Below, piece after piece: positions 20,794 to 28,678 of a stretch of DNA of 33,785 nucleotides. Origin of the DNA: Photobacterium lucens. GTDB taxonomy: Bacteria > Pseudomonadota > Gammaproteobacteria > Enterobacterales > Vibrionaceae. How positions within the stretch are numbered: the stretch's first letter is position 1; each line of letters starts with the position of its first letter. The notes beneath the pieces are model-generated. The model searched no databases, was not told the origin of the DNA, and saw only the letters and a list, made by a program, of their open reading frames with translations. A program made the position numbers and the translations under genes. Location: assembly GCF_009873615.1 (NCBI RefSeq), contig NZ_SSMG01000268.1, positions 1-33,785 on the forward strand, read 5' to 3'.

Positions 20794-21855
20794 TTACTTG
20801 TCATCTTCATCATTATTTTCAATAACGCCGTGCTTTTTCTTCCACTTTTCCCAACGTTGGAAAGCCAGTTGCTGCATATCGGTGTTCTTATCAGCTTCAT
20901 CGACAATCTCTTCGCCAACGAGGCTTTCAAAGATGTCTTCTAGGGTTACCAGACCTTGAACAGTACCGTATTCATCAACGATTAAGATCAGCTGGGAGCG
21001 TTCTTGCATCAGACGTTCAAAGGCTTTTGGTACACTGACGGTATTCATGATCACTGGCAGTGGACGCATTAGCGCTCCCAGTTCTTGACCGCCTTTACCT
21101 GCTTGGCTTTCAGCGAATAGCTCTAAGCGGTGTACGAAACCAACGATATTGTCGCTTTGCTCACTGTAAACCAGTGGGCGAGAGAACGGGCTGTCTTTAT
21201 GCTTAGAGAGAAACTCATTAATGGTTTGCTCTGCATCGACACGGAACAATACCGGACGTGGTGTCATGATTTTTGTCACGCTGACATCACGGAATTGCAG
21301 CAGGTTGGTTAGGATTTTTGATTCACCTTCGCCTAATTCACCTGATTCGTGTGCAAGCAGTGCCATTGCCGAGATCTCGTCACGCAGTTTTGGTTGTTCA
21401 TGACCGCGAGATAGACGACGAGTAATTTGCTCTGAAACCCATACCAGTGGGATCAGCAGTAGTACCATCCAACGCAGCATGCTTGCCGTTAGTGGTGCAA
21501 GCTGACGCCAGTACGTTGCACCAATGGTTTTTGGCACAATTTCAGACAGTAATAAGATACCAATGGTTAAGACACCAGAGAATACACCTAGCCATTCACT
21601 ACCGAAAACGATAGTGGCTTGTGCACCTGCTGTTGCTGCACCAATGGTGTGAGCGATGGTGTTTAGCGTCAGAATAGAGGCTAATGGCCTGTCTATATTG
21701 TCTTTTAATGCCGTCAGTTTTGCCGCAGCAGGGTGGTTTTGCTGACGTAATGTGGCGATATAGCTTGGTGAAATACTAAGCAATACCGCTTCTAATACGG
21801 AACAAATAAACGAAACACCAATCGCAACGGTGATGTAAATCGTAAGGAGTACCAT
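20794..21855 (-). CDS. CNNM transmembrane domain / CBS pair protein (hemolysin family, CorB-like)
   Basis: The family includes Mg2+ and Co2+ transport or efflux proteins. The protein has 353 residues. The N-terminal CNNM/DUF21 domain has about three or four membrane segments between residues 1 and 150, with the conserved SEIVPKTIGA at about 110. The CBS pair runs over about 200-320, with TPRPVLFRVDAEQTI in the first and LILIVDEYGTVQGLVTLEDIFE in the second. The protein stops about 30 residues later with an acidic tail, so the C-terminal CorC/HlyC domain of many relatives is absent. The name 'hemolysin' is historical. Divergent from hupA; a 16-base palindrome lies just upstream of its start. 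Confidence 0.88.
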   Translation of the reverse strand: MVLLTIYITVAIGVSFICSVLEAVLLSISPSYIATLRQQNHPAAAKLTALKDNIDRPLASILTLNTIAHTIGAATAGAQATIVFGSEWLGVFSGVLTIGILLLSEIVPKTIGATYWRQLAPLTASMLRWMVLLLIPLVWVSEQITRRLSRGHEQPKLRDEISAMALLAHESGELGEGESKILTNLLQFRDVSVTKIMTPRPVLFRVDAEQTINEFLSKHKDSPFSRPLVYSEQSDNIVGFVHRLELFAESQAGKGGQELGALMRPLPVIMNTVSVPKAFERLMQERSQLILIVDEYGTVQGLVTLEDIFESLVGEEIVDEADKNTDMQQLAFQRWEKWKKKHGVIENNDEDDK

Positions 21856-21873
21856 GTCAACCTATCAGTAAAT

Positions 21874-21889
21874 TAGCGAATATTCGCTA
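21874..21889. promoter_or_regulatory. 16-base perfect palindrome upstream of the CNNM gene
   Basis: TAGCGAATATTCGCTA is symmetric at all 16 positions. It lies 18 bases before the CNNM start codon and about 200 bases before hupA. Its size and place fit an operator for a dimeric repressor. No regulator is identified. Confidence 0.5.
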
Positions 21890-22082
21890 TATTAATCGGG
21901 GCTGGGCAGAATAAATACAACTGTTTTCATGTGGTTTTTAGTAACATTTTGTGAACTTGCGCTCAGATTGTGGTTAAAGAGTCCGCACCTGAGTCGATTA
22001 AAGCAGACAAACCTTTGCCACACGGGCTTCTTTTGAATTAGAGTTGTCCCGTCTTACGAAAAAACCTTAGAAGGGAAACCTA

Positions 22083-22355
22083 ATGAACAAGACCCAACTG
22101 ATTGACCTGATCGCAGAAAAAGCGGATCTATCTAAAGCACAAGCTAAAGCAGCTTTGGAATCAACTCTTGACGGCATTACTGATGCGCTAAAAGAAGGCG
22201 ACCAGGTTCAACTAATTGGCTTTGGTACATTTAAAGTAAACCACCGTGCAGCACGCACTGGCCGTAACCCACAAACAGGTGCTGAAATTCAAATTGCTGC
22301 AGCTAACGTTCCTGCGTTCGTTGCTGGTAAAGCACTTAAAGATGCATTGAAGTAA
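22083..22355 (+). CDS. hupA: DNA-binding protein HU-alpha
   Basis: HU is a small basic dimeric nucleoid protein that bends DNA. The 90 residues start [22 protein letters not shown]. The DNA-binding arm has [21 protein letters not shown] at about 46-66, with the tip Arg-Asn-Pro, and the protein ends ALKDALK. HU-alpha is preferred over HU-beta because of the N terminus and because of the location between yjaG and the DUF1481 gene, as in E. coli. The ribosome-binding site AAGGGAAA is upstream of ATG. The 227-base region before it holds the promoter, but no box can be assigned firmly. Confidence 0.97.
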   Translation: MNKTQLIDLIAEKADLSKAQAKAALESTLDGITDALKEGDQVQLIGFGTFKVNHRAARTGRNPQTGAEIQIAAANVPAFVAGKALKDALK

Positions 22356-22363
22356 TTGTGATT

Positions 22364-22398
22364 CCGCCAGAATGAGTATCTCGTCTGGCGGTTTTTTT
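22364..22398 (+). terminator. hupA terminator, its T-run touching the next start codon
   Basis: CCGCCAG (22364-22370) and CTGGCGG (22385-22391), loop of 14 bases, then seven T (22392-22398). The ATG of the DUF1481 gene starts at 22399, directly after the T-run. Expression of that gene from the hupA promoter therefore needs read-through. Confidence 0.88.
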
Positions 22399-23085
22399 AT
22401 GTCCCGAGTTTCATTACTTCTTATATCTCTTCTTCCTTTTGCTCTCTCTGGGTGTATCGCTGGTAACCTCGCTGACACTACTGCGCTACCTATCACTACC
22501 ATCAATGTGGCTGAGCATCATGCTGACAGTACGGCTGTCTATTGGTATTCATCTCGTCAGGCGCAGCCTGAACGGCTTGGTGAGCGTGTTTACACTGACA
22601 AGCAAGGTGATTATCAAAGTGACTATCAATGGCAGTCAGGTAAGCTGATAACGCTGTTACAGCGGGGAACAAAGCGAGTGGATGGTCAGTTAGTGCCATT
22701 TTCATTGCAACTGCGTTTTGATAGCCAAGGTTTAGCTGTTTTTCAGCGTTATAAAGAAGCCGAGCATATTTTGCCTGTTACCATGAGTGAGATTGCGCTA
22801 TTAAAGCAACGTAGTGATTTATTACGCCAGCGAATAGCAAGATTAGACAGAAAGCAGCAACGCTTTGTACAAGGCTATTGGCAACAGCAGCAGTTAATGT
22901 CTTGTGCAACACATCAGCCGTTACGTGTCTCCGATCCTGCATTGTTAGCGTCTTCTGCGCCAAATGGTTATTGGGCGGCAATAGGCAAAGAGAGTCAGGG
23001 GCGATTCACTGTCCAGCAAGTATTGCCACAGATAGATAGTCATAGCTGTTTATATGCGCCCAAGCTGATTGAGCTAGCTGATTAA
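22399..23085 (+). CDS. DUF1481 lipoprotein (YjaH-like)
   Basis: The protein has 228 residues from ATG 22399. The signal sequence ends in the lipobox LSGC, with the lipidated Cys at position 19, so it is an outer- or inner-membrane lipoprotein facing the periplasm. The body contains STAVYWYSSRQAQPERLGERVYTDKQGDY, typical of DUF1481, a Gln/Arg-rich coiled segment (about 130-165) and a C-terminal pair of Cys. Function unknown. An upstream in-frame ATG at 22372 lies in the loop of the hupA terminator and is less likely. The only ribosome-binding candidate, GGCGG, is the 3' arm of that terminator, seven bases before ATG. The gene follows hupA as in E. coli. Confidence 0.83.
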   Translation: MSRVSLLLISLLPFALSGCIAGNLADTTALPITTINVAEHHADSTAVYWYSSRQAQPERLGERVYTDKQGDYQSDYQWQSGKLITLLQRGTKRVDGQLVPFSLQLRFDSQGLAVFQRYKEAEHILPVTMSEIALLKQRSDLLRQRIARLDRKQQRFVQGYWQQQQLMSCATHQPLRVSDPALLASSAPNGYWAAIGKESQGRFTVQQVLPQIDSHSCLYAPKLIELAD

Positions 23086-23101
23086 TTCTCTGATAGAAAA
23101 G

Positions 23102-23130
23102 AAAAACGCGCTTAAGACAGCGCGTTTTGT
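23102..23130. terminator. Bidirectional terminator between the DUF1481 gene and purD
   Basis: AAAACGCGCT (23103-23112), loop TAAGAC and AGCGCGTTTT (23119-23128), a perfect 10-bp stem with A/T flanks, between convergent genes. Confidence 0.88.
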
Positions 23131-23151
23131 ACTCTGGGGGAAAGAGCGAGT

Positions 23152-24438
23152 TTATTGTTGCTCACGGGCAATAGCACGGTAGCCAATATCATCACGATGG
23201 AACATGCCATCCCATGAGATTTGTTTTGCCAATGCATAAGCGCGTTGTTGAGCCTCTAGTACCGAGTCACCCATTGCGGTTGCACACAGCACACGACCAC
23301 CGTTAGTGACGATATCGCCTTCATTGTTCGTTGTGCCAGCGTGGAAGACTTTCTCGCCTGCCACTTCTTGTTGTGGCAACCCTGAAATGACATCACCTTT
23401 GTTGTAGCTTGCAGGGTAGCCGCCCGCAGCCAATACAACACCGATAGCCGCACGTGGATCCCACTTTGATTCAACGGTATCGAGTTTTTCATCAATCGCC
23501 GCTAAACATAGCTCAACCAAATCAGACTGCATACGTAGCATGATTGGTTGGGTCTCAGGATCGCCAAAACGACAGTTATATTCGATCACTTTTGGCGTAC
23601 CATCGCTCATGATCATCAGGCCGGCATAAAGGAAACCTGTGTAAGGTGCGCCTTCTGCAGCCATACCTTCAACGGTTGGGTAGATCACTTCTTTCATCAC
23701 ACGATCGTGGATTTCTTGTGTCACGACAGGGGCTGGAGAGTACGCACCCATACCGCCAGTGTTAGGGCCAGTATCGCCATTACCGACACGTTTATGATCT
23801 TGGCTGGTGGCCATAGGTAGAACGTTTTTACCGTCTACCATTACGATGAAACTGGCTTCTTCACCATCTAAGAATTCTTCGATAACCACAAGGTGACCAG
23901 CTTCGCCAAAGGCATTGCCAGCTAACATGTCTCGTACTGCATCTTCCGCTTCTTGCTCGGTCATCGCAACGATAACGCCTTTACCTGCCGCTAAGCCGTC
24001 TGCTTTTACTACAATCGGTGCGCCTTTTTGCTTTAAGTAAGCAAGGGCAGGTTCGATTTCAGTAAAGTTTTGGTATTCCGCCGTTGGAATGTTGTGGCGT
24101 GCAAGAAAGTCTTTCGTAAATGCTTTAGAGCCTTCAAGTTGAGCTGCTGCTTCTGTTGGGCCAAAAATAGGCAGCTTTGCTGCACGGAAGGCATCAACCA
24201 CACCAATAACCAGTGGGGCTTCTGGGCCAACAATCGTCAGCTCAATCTGGTTGTTTTGCGCAAACTCAACTAACGCTGCAATATCTTCAATGCCAATTGC
24301 CACATTTTCTAGCTTTGGCTCTAATGCCGTACCTGCATTGCCTGGTGCAATAAATACAGTTTCTACTTGCGGGTTTTGCGCAACTTTCCAGCCTAGTGCG
24401 TGCTCACGACCGCCATTACCAATGATCAGTACTTTCAT
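23152..24438 (-). CDS. purD: Phosphoribosylamine-glycine ligase (GAR synthetase)
   Basis: PurD joins glycine to 5-phosphoribosylamine with ATP, the second step of de novo purine synthesis. The protein is 428 residues from ATG 24438. A second ATG directly before it (24441) is the alternative; AAGGG is six bases from 24438 and three from 24441, and E. coli PurD starts MKVLVIGNGG. Motifs seen are IGNGGREHALGWK, the ATP-grasp segment PIVVKADGLAAGKGV, GPNTGGMGAYSPAP, and EYNCRFGDPETQ, which binds Mg. It is the second gene of a purH-purD operon, 118 bases after purH, with a hairpin in between. Confidence 0.97.
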   Translation of the reverse strand: MKVLIIGNGGREHALGWKVAQNPQVETVFIAPGNAGTALEPKLENVAIGIEDIAALVEFAQNNQIELTIVGPEAPLVIGVVDAFRAAKLPIFGPTEAAAQLEGSKAFTKDFLARHNIPTAEYQNFTEIEPALAYLKQKGAPIVVKADGLAAGKGVIVAMTEQEAEDAVRDMLAGNAFGEAGHLVVIEEFLDGEEASFIVMVDGKNVLPMATSQDHKRVGNGDTGPNTGGMGAYSPAPVVTQEIHDRVMKEVIYPTVEGMAAEGAPYTGFLYAGLMIMSDGTPKVIEYNCRFGDPETQPIMLRMQSDLVELCLAAIDEKLDTVESKWDPRAAIGVVLAAGGYPASYNKGDVISGLPQQEVAGEKVFHAGTTNNEGDIVTNGGRVLCATAMGDSVLEAQQRAYALAKQISWDGMFHRDDIGYRAIAREQQ

Positions 24439-24524
24439 CATGTTCCCTTTGCGTACAGTAATAATTTTAACGCCCTAAGCATAGACGATATCACAGTACA
24501 CTTTGATTGATTCAATAGAAGACT

Positions 24525-24550
24525 AAGGCGCTAACCGACGTTAACGCCTT
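24525..24550 (-). other. Intercistronic hairpin between purH and purD
   Basis: On the transcribed (-) strand AAGGCGTTAAC and GTTAGCGCCTT form an 11-bp stem with one G-T pair and a four-base loop. It begins about seven bases after the purH stop. There is no T-run, so it is more likely a stability or processing element than a terminator. Confidence 0.65.
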
Positions 24551-24556
24551 GCTGAA

Positions 24557-26149
24557 TTAGTGACGGAAATGACGCATGCCCGTAAACACCATTGCCATGC
24601 CGTGCTCATCGGCTGCGGCAATCACTTCGTCATCACGCATTGAGCCACCCGGTTGGATAACACAGGTGATGCCTGCTTCTGCTGCGGCATCAATACCGTC
24701 GCGGAATGGGAAGAAGGCATCAGATGCCATCACGCTGCCTGCGACTTCTAGGTTTTCGTCCGCAGCTTTAATGCCCGCAATTTTCGCAGAATACACGCGG
24801 CTCATTTGGCCTGCGCCGACACCAATGGTCATGTTACCTTTGGCGTAAACAATCGCATTTGATTTCACGTATTTCGCCACTTTCCAGCAAAATAGTGCAT
24901 CACGTAGCTCTTCTTCTGTTGGTTGACGCTTGGTGACGACGGTTAAATCGCTTAGTGATACCATGCCTTGATCACGGTCTTGCACCAGTAAACCACCGTT
25001 TACTCGTTTAACGTCAAAGCCAGTTGTCTTGGTTGACCATTCGCCACACTCAAGTAGGCGTAGGTTTTTCTTGGTTGCAACAACCGCTGCTGCTTCTGCT
25101 GATACTTTCGGTGCGATGATCACTTCAACGAATTGACGATCAACAATTGCTTGAGCCGTTGCTGCATCAAGCTCACCGTTAAATGCGATGATGCCGCCAA
25201 AAGCAGAGGTTGGGTCTGTTTTGTAAGCGCGATCGTACGCTTCAAGCAAGTTAGCACCGAGTGCAACACCACAAGGGTTAGCGTGTTTTACAATCACACA
25301 TGCTGGTAGGTCGAACTCTTTCACACACTCAAGTGCCGCATCAGTATCTGCGATGTTGTTGTATGACAGTGCTTTACCTTGAAGTTGCGTCGCTGTTGCC
25401 ACAGATGCTTCTTGTGGGTTGGCTTCAACATAGAATGCGGCTGCTTGGTGACTGTTTTCACCGTAGCGCATGTCTTGTTTTTTCTCGAACTGTTGGTTGA
25501 AAGTGCGTGGGAATTTAGACTCCTCGTCACCTTCTTTATTGTCACCGTATGATGGCACCATAGTACCGAAGTAGTTAGCAATCATACCGTCGTAAGCGGC
25601 AGTGTGTTCAAATGCAGAAATCGCTAAATCGAAACGGGTTGCGTGCGTTAGCGAACCATCGTTTGCGCTCATTTCAGTCAGTACGCGATCGTAATCATGT
25701 GCATTAACCACGATAGTCACATCTTTGTGGTTTTTCGCTGCAGAACGTACCATTGTTGGCCCACCAATATCGATGTTCTCAACGGCGTCTTCTAAAGTAC
25801 AGCCAGCTTTAGCCACTGTTTCAGCGAATGGGTAAAGGTTAACGACTACCATATCGATAGGGTTGATACCGTGTGTTTCCATCACTTCGTCATCGGTGCC
25901 ACGACGACCTAATACGCCACCATGTACTTTCGGGTGAAGGGTTTTAACACGGCCATCCATCATTTCAGGGAAACCGGTGTAATCAGAAACTTCAGTGACT
26001 TGAATGTTTTTCTCGGCAAGTAAACGAGCGGTACCGCCAGTAGATAAGATTTCTACGCCGCGGTTGGCAAGAGCCTGTGCGAATTCCACAATACCTGTTT
26101 TGTCTGATACGCTGATCAGCGCACGGCGAATAGGACGAGCGTTTTCCAT
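24557..26149 (-). CDS. purH: Bifunctional AICAR transformylase / IMP cyclohydrolase
   Basis: PurH carries out the last two steps of IMP synthesis: formyl transfer to AICAR from 10-formyl-THF and ring closure. The 530 residues match E. coli within one. The N-terminal cyclohydrolase domain (about 1-200) contains [13 protein letters not shown] and the phosphate-binding [10 protein letters not shown]. The C-terminal transformylase domain has the catalytic [24 protein letters not shown], and [12 protein letters not shown] near the end. The start is [11 protein letters not shown], with AGAGATAG upstream. The gene is expressed from a promoter near 26320-26346 overlapped by a PurR-type operator, leaving a 5' leader of about 160 bases. 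Confidence 0.98.
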   Translation of the reverse strand: MENARPIRRALISVSDKTGIVEFAQALANRGVEILSTGGTARLLAEKNIQVTEVSDYTGFPEMMDGRVKTLHPKVHGGVLGRRGTDDEVMETHGINPIDMVVVNLYPFAETVAKAGCTLEDAVENIDIGGPTMVRSAAKNHKDVTIVVNAHDYDRVLTEMSANDGSLTHATRFDLAISAFEHTAAYDGMIANYFGTMVPSYGDNKEGDEESKFPRTFNQQFEKKQDMRYGENSHQAAAFYVEANPQEASVATATQLQGKALSYNNIADTDAALECVKEFDLPACVIVKHANPCGVALGANLLEAYDRAYKTDPTSAFGGIIAFNGELDAATAQAIVDRQFVEVIIAPKVSAEAAAVVATKKNLRLLECGEWSTKTTGFDVKRVNGGLLVQDRDQGMVSLSDLTVVTKRQPTEEELRDALFCWKVAKYVKSNAIVYAKGNMTIGVGAGQMSRVYSAKIAGIKAADENLEVAGSVMASDAFFPFRDGIDAAAEAGITCVIQPGGSMRDDEVIAAADEHGMAMVFTGMRHFRH

Positions 26150-26183
26150 TGCTACTATCTCTTTTAATTACACGGTGAATAGA

Positions 26184-26233
26184 ATATTTCCCAAGGCCAA
26201 GCTGAGGTTTACCAAATTGGGTTTGGGAAATAT
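26184..26233 (-). other. Long hairpin in the purH 5' leader
   Basis: ATATTTCCCAAG (26184-26195) and TTTGGGAAATAT (26222-26233) pair over 12 bp with one G-U, enclosing 26 bases. The enclosed part can form smaller CCAA/TTGG stems. It lies 35-85 bases before the purH start on the transcribed strand. No T-run follows and no known riboswitch is recognised. Confidence 0.55.
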
Positions 26234-26318
26234 CCTGAGTTTCATCACATCTATGAAGAGGTGGTGACGGCAACAGCGATTTATCAATAATGGTCATTAT
26301 GTGCGTAATGTGACCGTT

Positions 26319-26346
26319 ATTTTACATGAATAGGAATATTACGCAA
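26319..26346 (-). promoter_or_regulatory. Probable purHD promoter
   Basis: Read on the - strand: TTGCGT (26346-26341), a 16-base spacer and TAAAAT (26324-26319). The -35 lies inside the PurR box. Confidence 0.6.
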
Positions 26347-26356
26347 ACGTTTGCTT
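26341..26356. promoter_or_regulatory. PurR operator (PUR box)
   Basis: ACGCAAACGTTTGCTT fits the PurR consensus (ACGCAAACGTTTNCNT) and contains the perfect core GCAAACGTTTGC. It overlaps the -35 of the purHD promoter, as expected for repression by PurR with hypoxanthine or guanine. It also lies 30 bases before the zntR start codon, so it may affect the divergent gene. Confidence 0.87.
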
Positions 26357-26386
26357 TTGTGGTTGGTGGCAGGAGATAGCAGCAAG

Positions 26387-26866
26387 ATGGCGATGTATTT
26401 AATTGGGCAATTAGCGAAGTTGTGCCAAGTCAGCAGTGACACATTACGGTTTTATGAGAAGAATAATTTGCTGCAACCGGCTGGACGTAGCGAGAGTGGT
26501 TATCGTTTATATAGTGAGGATAATCTATCGCGGGTGAAATTTATTTTGCGTGCGAAATCAATTGGTTTGAGCTTGGATGAAATTCGTGAATTGCTCGATA
26601 TTCGCTTGGAAGCCAGTCAACATAGTTGCGCTGAAGTGAAAGCGATCACTCAGGCCAAGCTTGATGAAGTTGATATGAAGATAAAAGAGTTAACTCGTAT
26701 TCGCACCGCATTAAAGAAGATCAATGATGCGTGTTGTGGTCATGTGGATGACAATGCGAGCCACTGTTCGATTTTAGGTGCCCTGAATGATAGTAGTGAG
26801 ATCAATGAGCCAGCTATCGATGAACCTAAAGCATGCTGTTCAAGGCACGAGAAATCAGAGCATTAA
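26387..26866 (+). CDS. zntR: Zn(II)-responsive MerR-family regulator ZntR
   Basis: In E. coli ZntR activates the zinc exporter gene zntA. The protein has 159 residues from ATG 26387, with AGGAG 11 bases upstream; ATG 26393 is possible, and a TTG at 26351 inside the PUR box is not likely. The winged helix-turn-helix begins YLIGQLAKLCQVSSDTLRFYEK. A dimerisation helix follows. The metal-site residues are Cys81, Cys116, Cys117, His119 and Cys127 (HSC, CCGH, HCSIL), matching the two-zinc site of ZntR. The C-terminal tail is about 18 residues longer than in E. coli and holds another Cys-Cys and two His. zntA is not in the window. Its stop codon touches that of the next gene. Confidence 0.87.
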   Translation: MAMYLIGQLAKLCQVSSDTLRFYEKNNLLQPAGRSESGYRLYSEDNLSRVKFILRAKSIGLSLDEIRELLDIRLEASQHSCAEVKAITQAKLDEVDMKIKELTRIRTALKKINDACCGHVDDNASHCSILGALNDSSEINEPAIDEPKACCSRHEKSEH

Positions 26867-27067
26867 TTATTTGGTCGCTTCTTTTGCATTATGGATAGCA
26901 TCTTTGGTGGTATCACGGAAGAAGTGACCAGTAGCACGGGTTGCATCACGGGTCGCATGGCCAATATCTCTGAAACCATCTTTAATATTTTGCTTGTCGC
27001 TGCTGGTACAACCTACTAATGGCAATGAAGCTATCAGCAGGATTGTTAAAACGCGTTTATTTAACAT
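26867..27067 (-). CDS. Small lipoprotein of four 11-residue repeats
   Basis: The product has 66 residues from ATG 27067, with GAGGG seven bases upstream; longer upstream starts lack such a site. Residues 1-19 are a signal sequence ending in the lipobox LVGC (Cys20). After Cys-Thr-Ser the whole mature chain is four tandem 11-mers: SDKQNIKDGFR, DIGHATRDATR, ATGHFFRDTTK and DAIHNAKEATK. In each, position 7 is Lys/Arg, 8 is Asp/Glu and 11 is Lys/Arg; position 4 is His in three of four. Such periodicity gives an amphipathic helix, as in LEA or apolipoprotein repeats. Function unknown; it may lie on a membrane surface. Convergent with zntR with no gap. Confidence 0.78.
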   Translation of the reverse strand: MLNKRVLTILLIASLPLVGCTSSDKQNIKDGFRDIGHATRDATRATGHFFRDTTKDAIHNAKEATK

Positions 27068-27237
27068 CTGAGATCCCTCAATAAAATTCTGATGCTTAGT
27101 GTAGCGTTTTTTTATCATGAACCAAGTTAAATTCATGTCATGAATATCTCGGCTCAGGGCATTATTTTTCATTAGGGCATTGCGAAATTTTGTGATAATT
27201 TCCAATCAATAACACGAATTAGAGATAAGGAAAGTCG

Positions 27238-27519
27238 ATGTTAAAAGTGAATGAATATTTTGATGGCCAAGTAAAATCTGTGGGTTTTGAGTCTGCTGGC
27301 GATCATGCAAGTGTGGGTGTCATGGTACCGGGTGAATACACTTTTGGTACAGCTGCACCGGAGCGTATGACTGTGGTTAAAGGTGCGCTGATTGTTAAGC
27401 TTCCAGGTCATGTTGATTGGGAAACTTACAATGCAGGTGATGACTTTGAAGTCCCTGGCGACAGTTCATTTAACGTGAAAGTTTTAGAAACAACAGCTTA
27501 TCTTTGTGATTACCTATAA
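27238..27519 (+). CDS. ppnP: Pyrimidine/purine nucleoside phosphorylase PpnP (DUF1255)
   Basis: PpnP (formerly YaiE) splits several nucleosides with phosphate into base and ribose-1-phosphate. The protein has 93 residues, the full family length, in a single cupin fold. The family sequence is seen in [29 protein letters not shown], in [14 protein letters not shown] and in [21 protein letters not shown] lies seven bases before ATG. The gene is alone between the small lipoprotein and malI. No operon partner. A strong terminator follows. Confidence 0.93.
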   Translation: MLKVNEYFDGQVKSVGFESAGDHASVGVMVPGEYTFGTAAPERMTVVKGALIVKLPGHVDWETYNAGDDFEVPGDSSFNVKVLETTAYLCDYL

Positions 27520-27534
27520 TCGCAAGTAAGAAAC

Positions 27535-27565
27535 AAAAAGCTTCGCTACGGCGGAGCTTTTTTGT
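27535..27565. terminator. Terminator between ppnP and malI (copy 1 of a 29-base repeat)
   Basis: AAAGCTTCGC, loop TAC and GGCGGAGCTTT with T on both sides, so it can serve both convergent genes. Bases 27537-27565 are identical to 31755-31783 after malY. Confidence 0.92.
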
Positions 27566-27585
27566 TTTTGAGTATGTTCATTTCA

Positions 27586-28611
27586 TTAGGCCGATCCACG
27601 CTCGATCAGCTGTGGCATTAAGATCAAACGCTGAACATCATCGTTATGATTGGTCATTTTTGCCAGTAATCGCTGTGCCGCTTTTTCGCCAATGAGCCTT
27701 GTTGGTGAGCTGATCATGGTCAATGTCGGTTGAGTTAAGGTTGCCTCTGGCGTGTCATCGAAGCCAATTACTCCTACTTGTTGACCGATATAGTTATCTT
27801 TTCCGACGCTTTTACCAACTCGTTGAATACCATATATCGCACCGAGTGCAATCGCAGGGCGGTGGCATAACAGCGCTGTAATTTTAGGGTGCTGAGTCAG
27901 CAGTTGTTGAACACTATCTGCCGCTTGGCTTTGGTTGTTGCCTGTCTCGACAACCCATTCATTTTTAAATGGTAATCCGTACTGCATTAATGTGGTGCAA
28001 TAGCCGCCAATGCGCTCGGCACGGGTTAATGAATCACAAAATCCTCCCACATAGGCAATATGACGATGACCTTGCTCGATCAAATGTTGGGTTGCTATGA
28101 CCGCTGCTTGGCTATTATCGGGGCCAATGTAATCGACCTCATTATTAACCGCTGCCCGAGCTAAACATACCGCAGGAATGCCGGCTTGCTTTGTCATTTC
28201 AAGCACTTGGCTGGTGGCTTCTCGCACAGGACTAAATGCGATACCCGCAACACCTTGTTGGATCATCGATTGCACACATTGGATCAACTTATCGGCTTGA
28301 TGATTGGATTGAGCAAGAAACAACATATGATCGTGCTTTTCCAGTTCAGCACTTAATCCAGCGGTGACTTCGTTATAAAACGGATCGGTAATATCCGCTA
28401 AGATCAAACCGATCAAATTAGAGTGATGGGATCGTAAGTTGGCTGCAGCGTTATTTCGCACATAACCCAGTGCTTCAACCGCTTTATTGACTTTATTGAT
28501 AGTCGATTCTGATATTCGCCCTTTATTGCTGAGCACCAGAGAGACGGTTGAAACAGAAACCCCCGCATATTCAGCGACATCGGTGATTTTTACTTTGGTT
28601 AACTTCGCCAT
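27586..28611 (-). CDS. malI: LacI-family repressor MalI
   Basis: In E. coli MalI represses malXY and itself. The protein has 341 residues. The helix-turn-helix is at 8-27 (VKITDVAEYAGVSVSTVSLVLS) with hinge helix NNAAANLRS at about 52-60. The effector-binding core includes IGLILADITDPFYNEVTAGL, VDYIGPDNSQAA and DSLTRAERIGGYCTTLMQYGLPF; the last closely resembles E. coli MalI. Divergent from malX across 286 bases with three operator-like palindromes, one of them 34-49 bases before its own start. The ribosome-binding site is poor. The inducer is not determinable. Confidence 0.92.
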   Translation of the reverse strand: MAKLTKVKITDVAEYAGVSVSTVSLVLSNKGRISESTINKVNKAVEALGYVRNNAAANLRSHHSNLIGLILADITDPFYNEVTAGLSAELEKHDHMLFLAQSNHQADKLIQCVQSMIQQGVAGIAFSPVREATSQVLEMTKQAGIPAVCLARAAVNNEVDYIGPDNSQAAVIATQHLIEQGHRHIAYVGGFCDSLTRAERIGGYCTTLMQYGLPFKNEWVVETGNNQSQAADSVQQLLTQHPKITALLCHRPAIALGAIYGIQRVGKSVGKDNYIGQQVGVIGFDDTPEATLTQPTLTMISSPTRLIGEKAAQRLLAKMTNHNDDVQRLILMPQLIERGSA

Positions 28612-28644
28612 TCGTTAGTTAATTACCCTGTTTTTATTTATTAA

Positions 28645-28660
28645 TATAAAACGTTATCTC
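28645..28660. promoter_or_regulatory. MalI operator-like site 1 (malI side)
   Basis: ATATAAAACGTTATCT shares the core TAAAACGTTA with the two stronger sites but is less symmetric. It lies near the malI start, fitting autoregulation. Confidence 0.5.
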
Positions 28661-28678
28661 TGTGGTTTAGATATTAAC

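Noticed and set aside
25992-26297. 101-codon frame on the - strand starting in the purH leader
   Set aside because: It overlaps purH out of frame for most of its length, has no ribosome-binding site and no recognisable protein; more likely chance.
26351-26386. TTG start that would lengthen ZntR by 12 residues
   Set aside because: It begins inside the PurR box and lacks a ribosome-binding site; MerR proteins start just before the helix-turn-helix.
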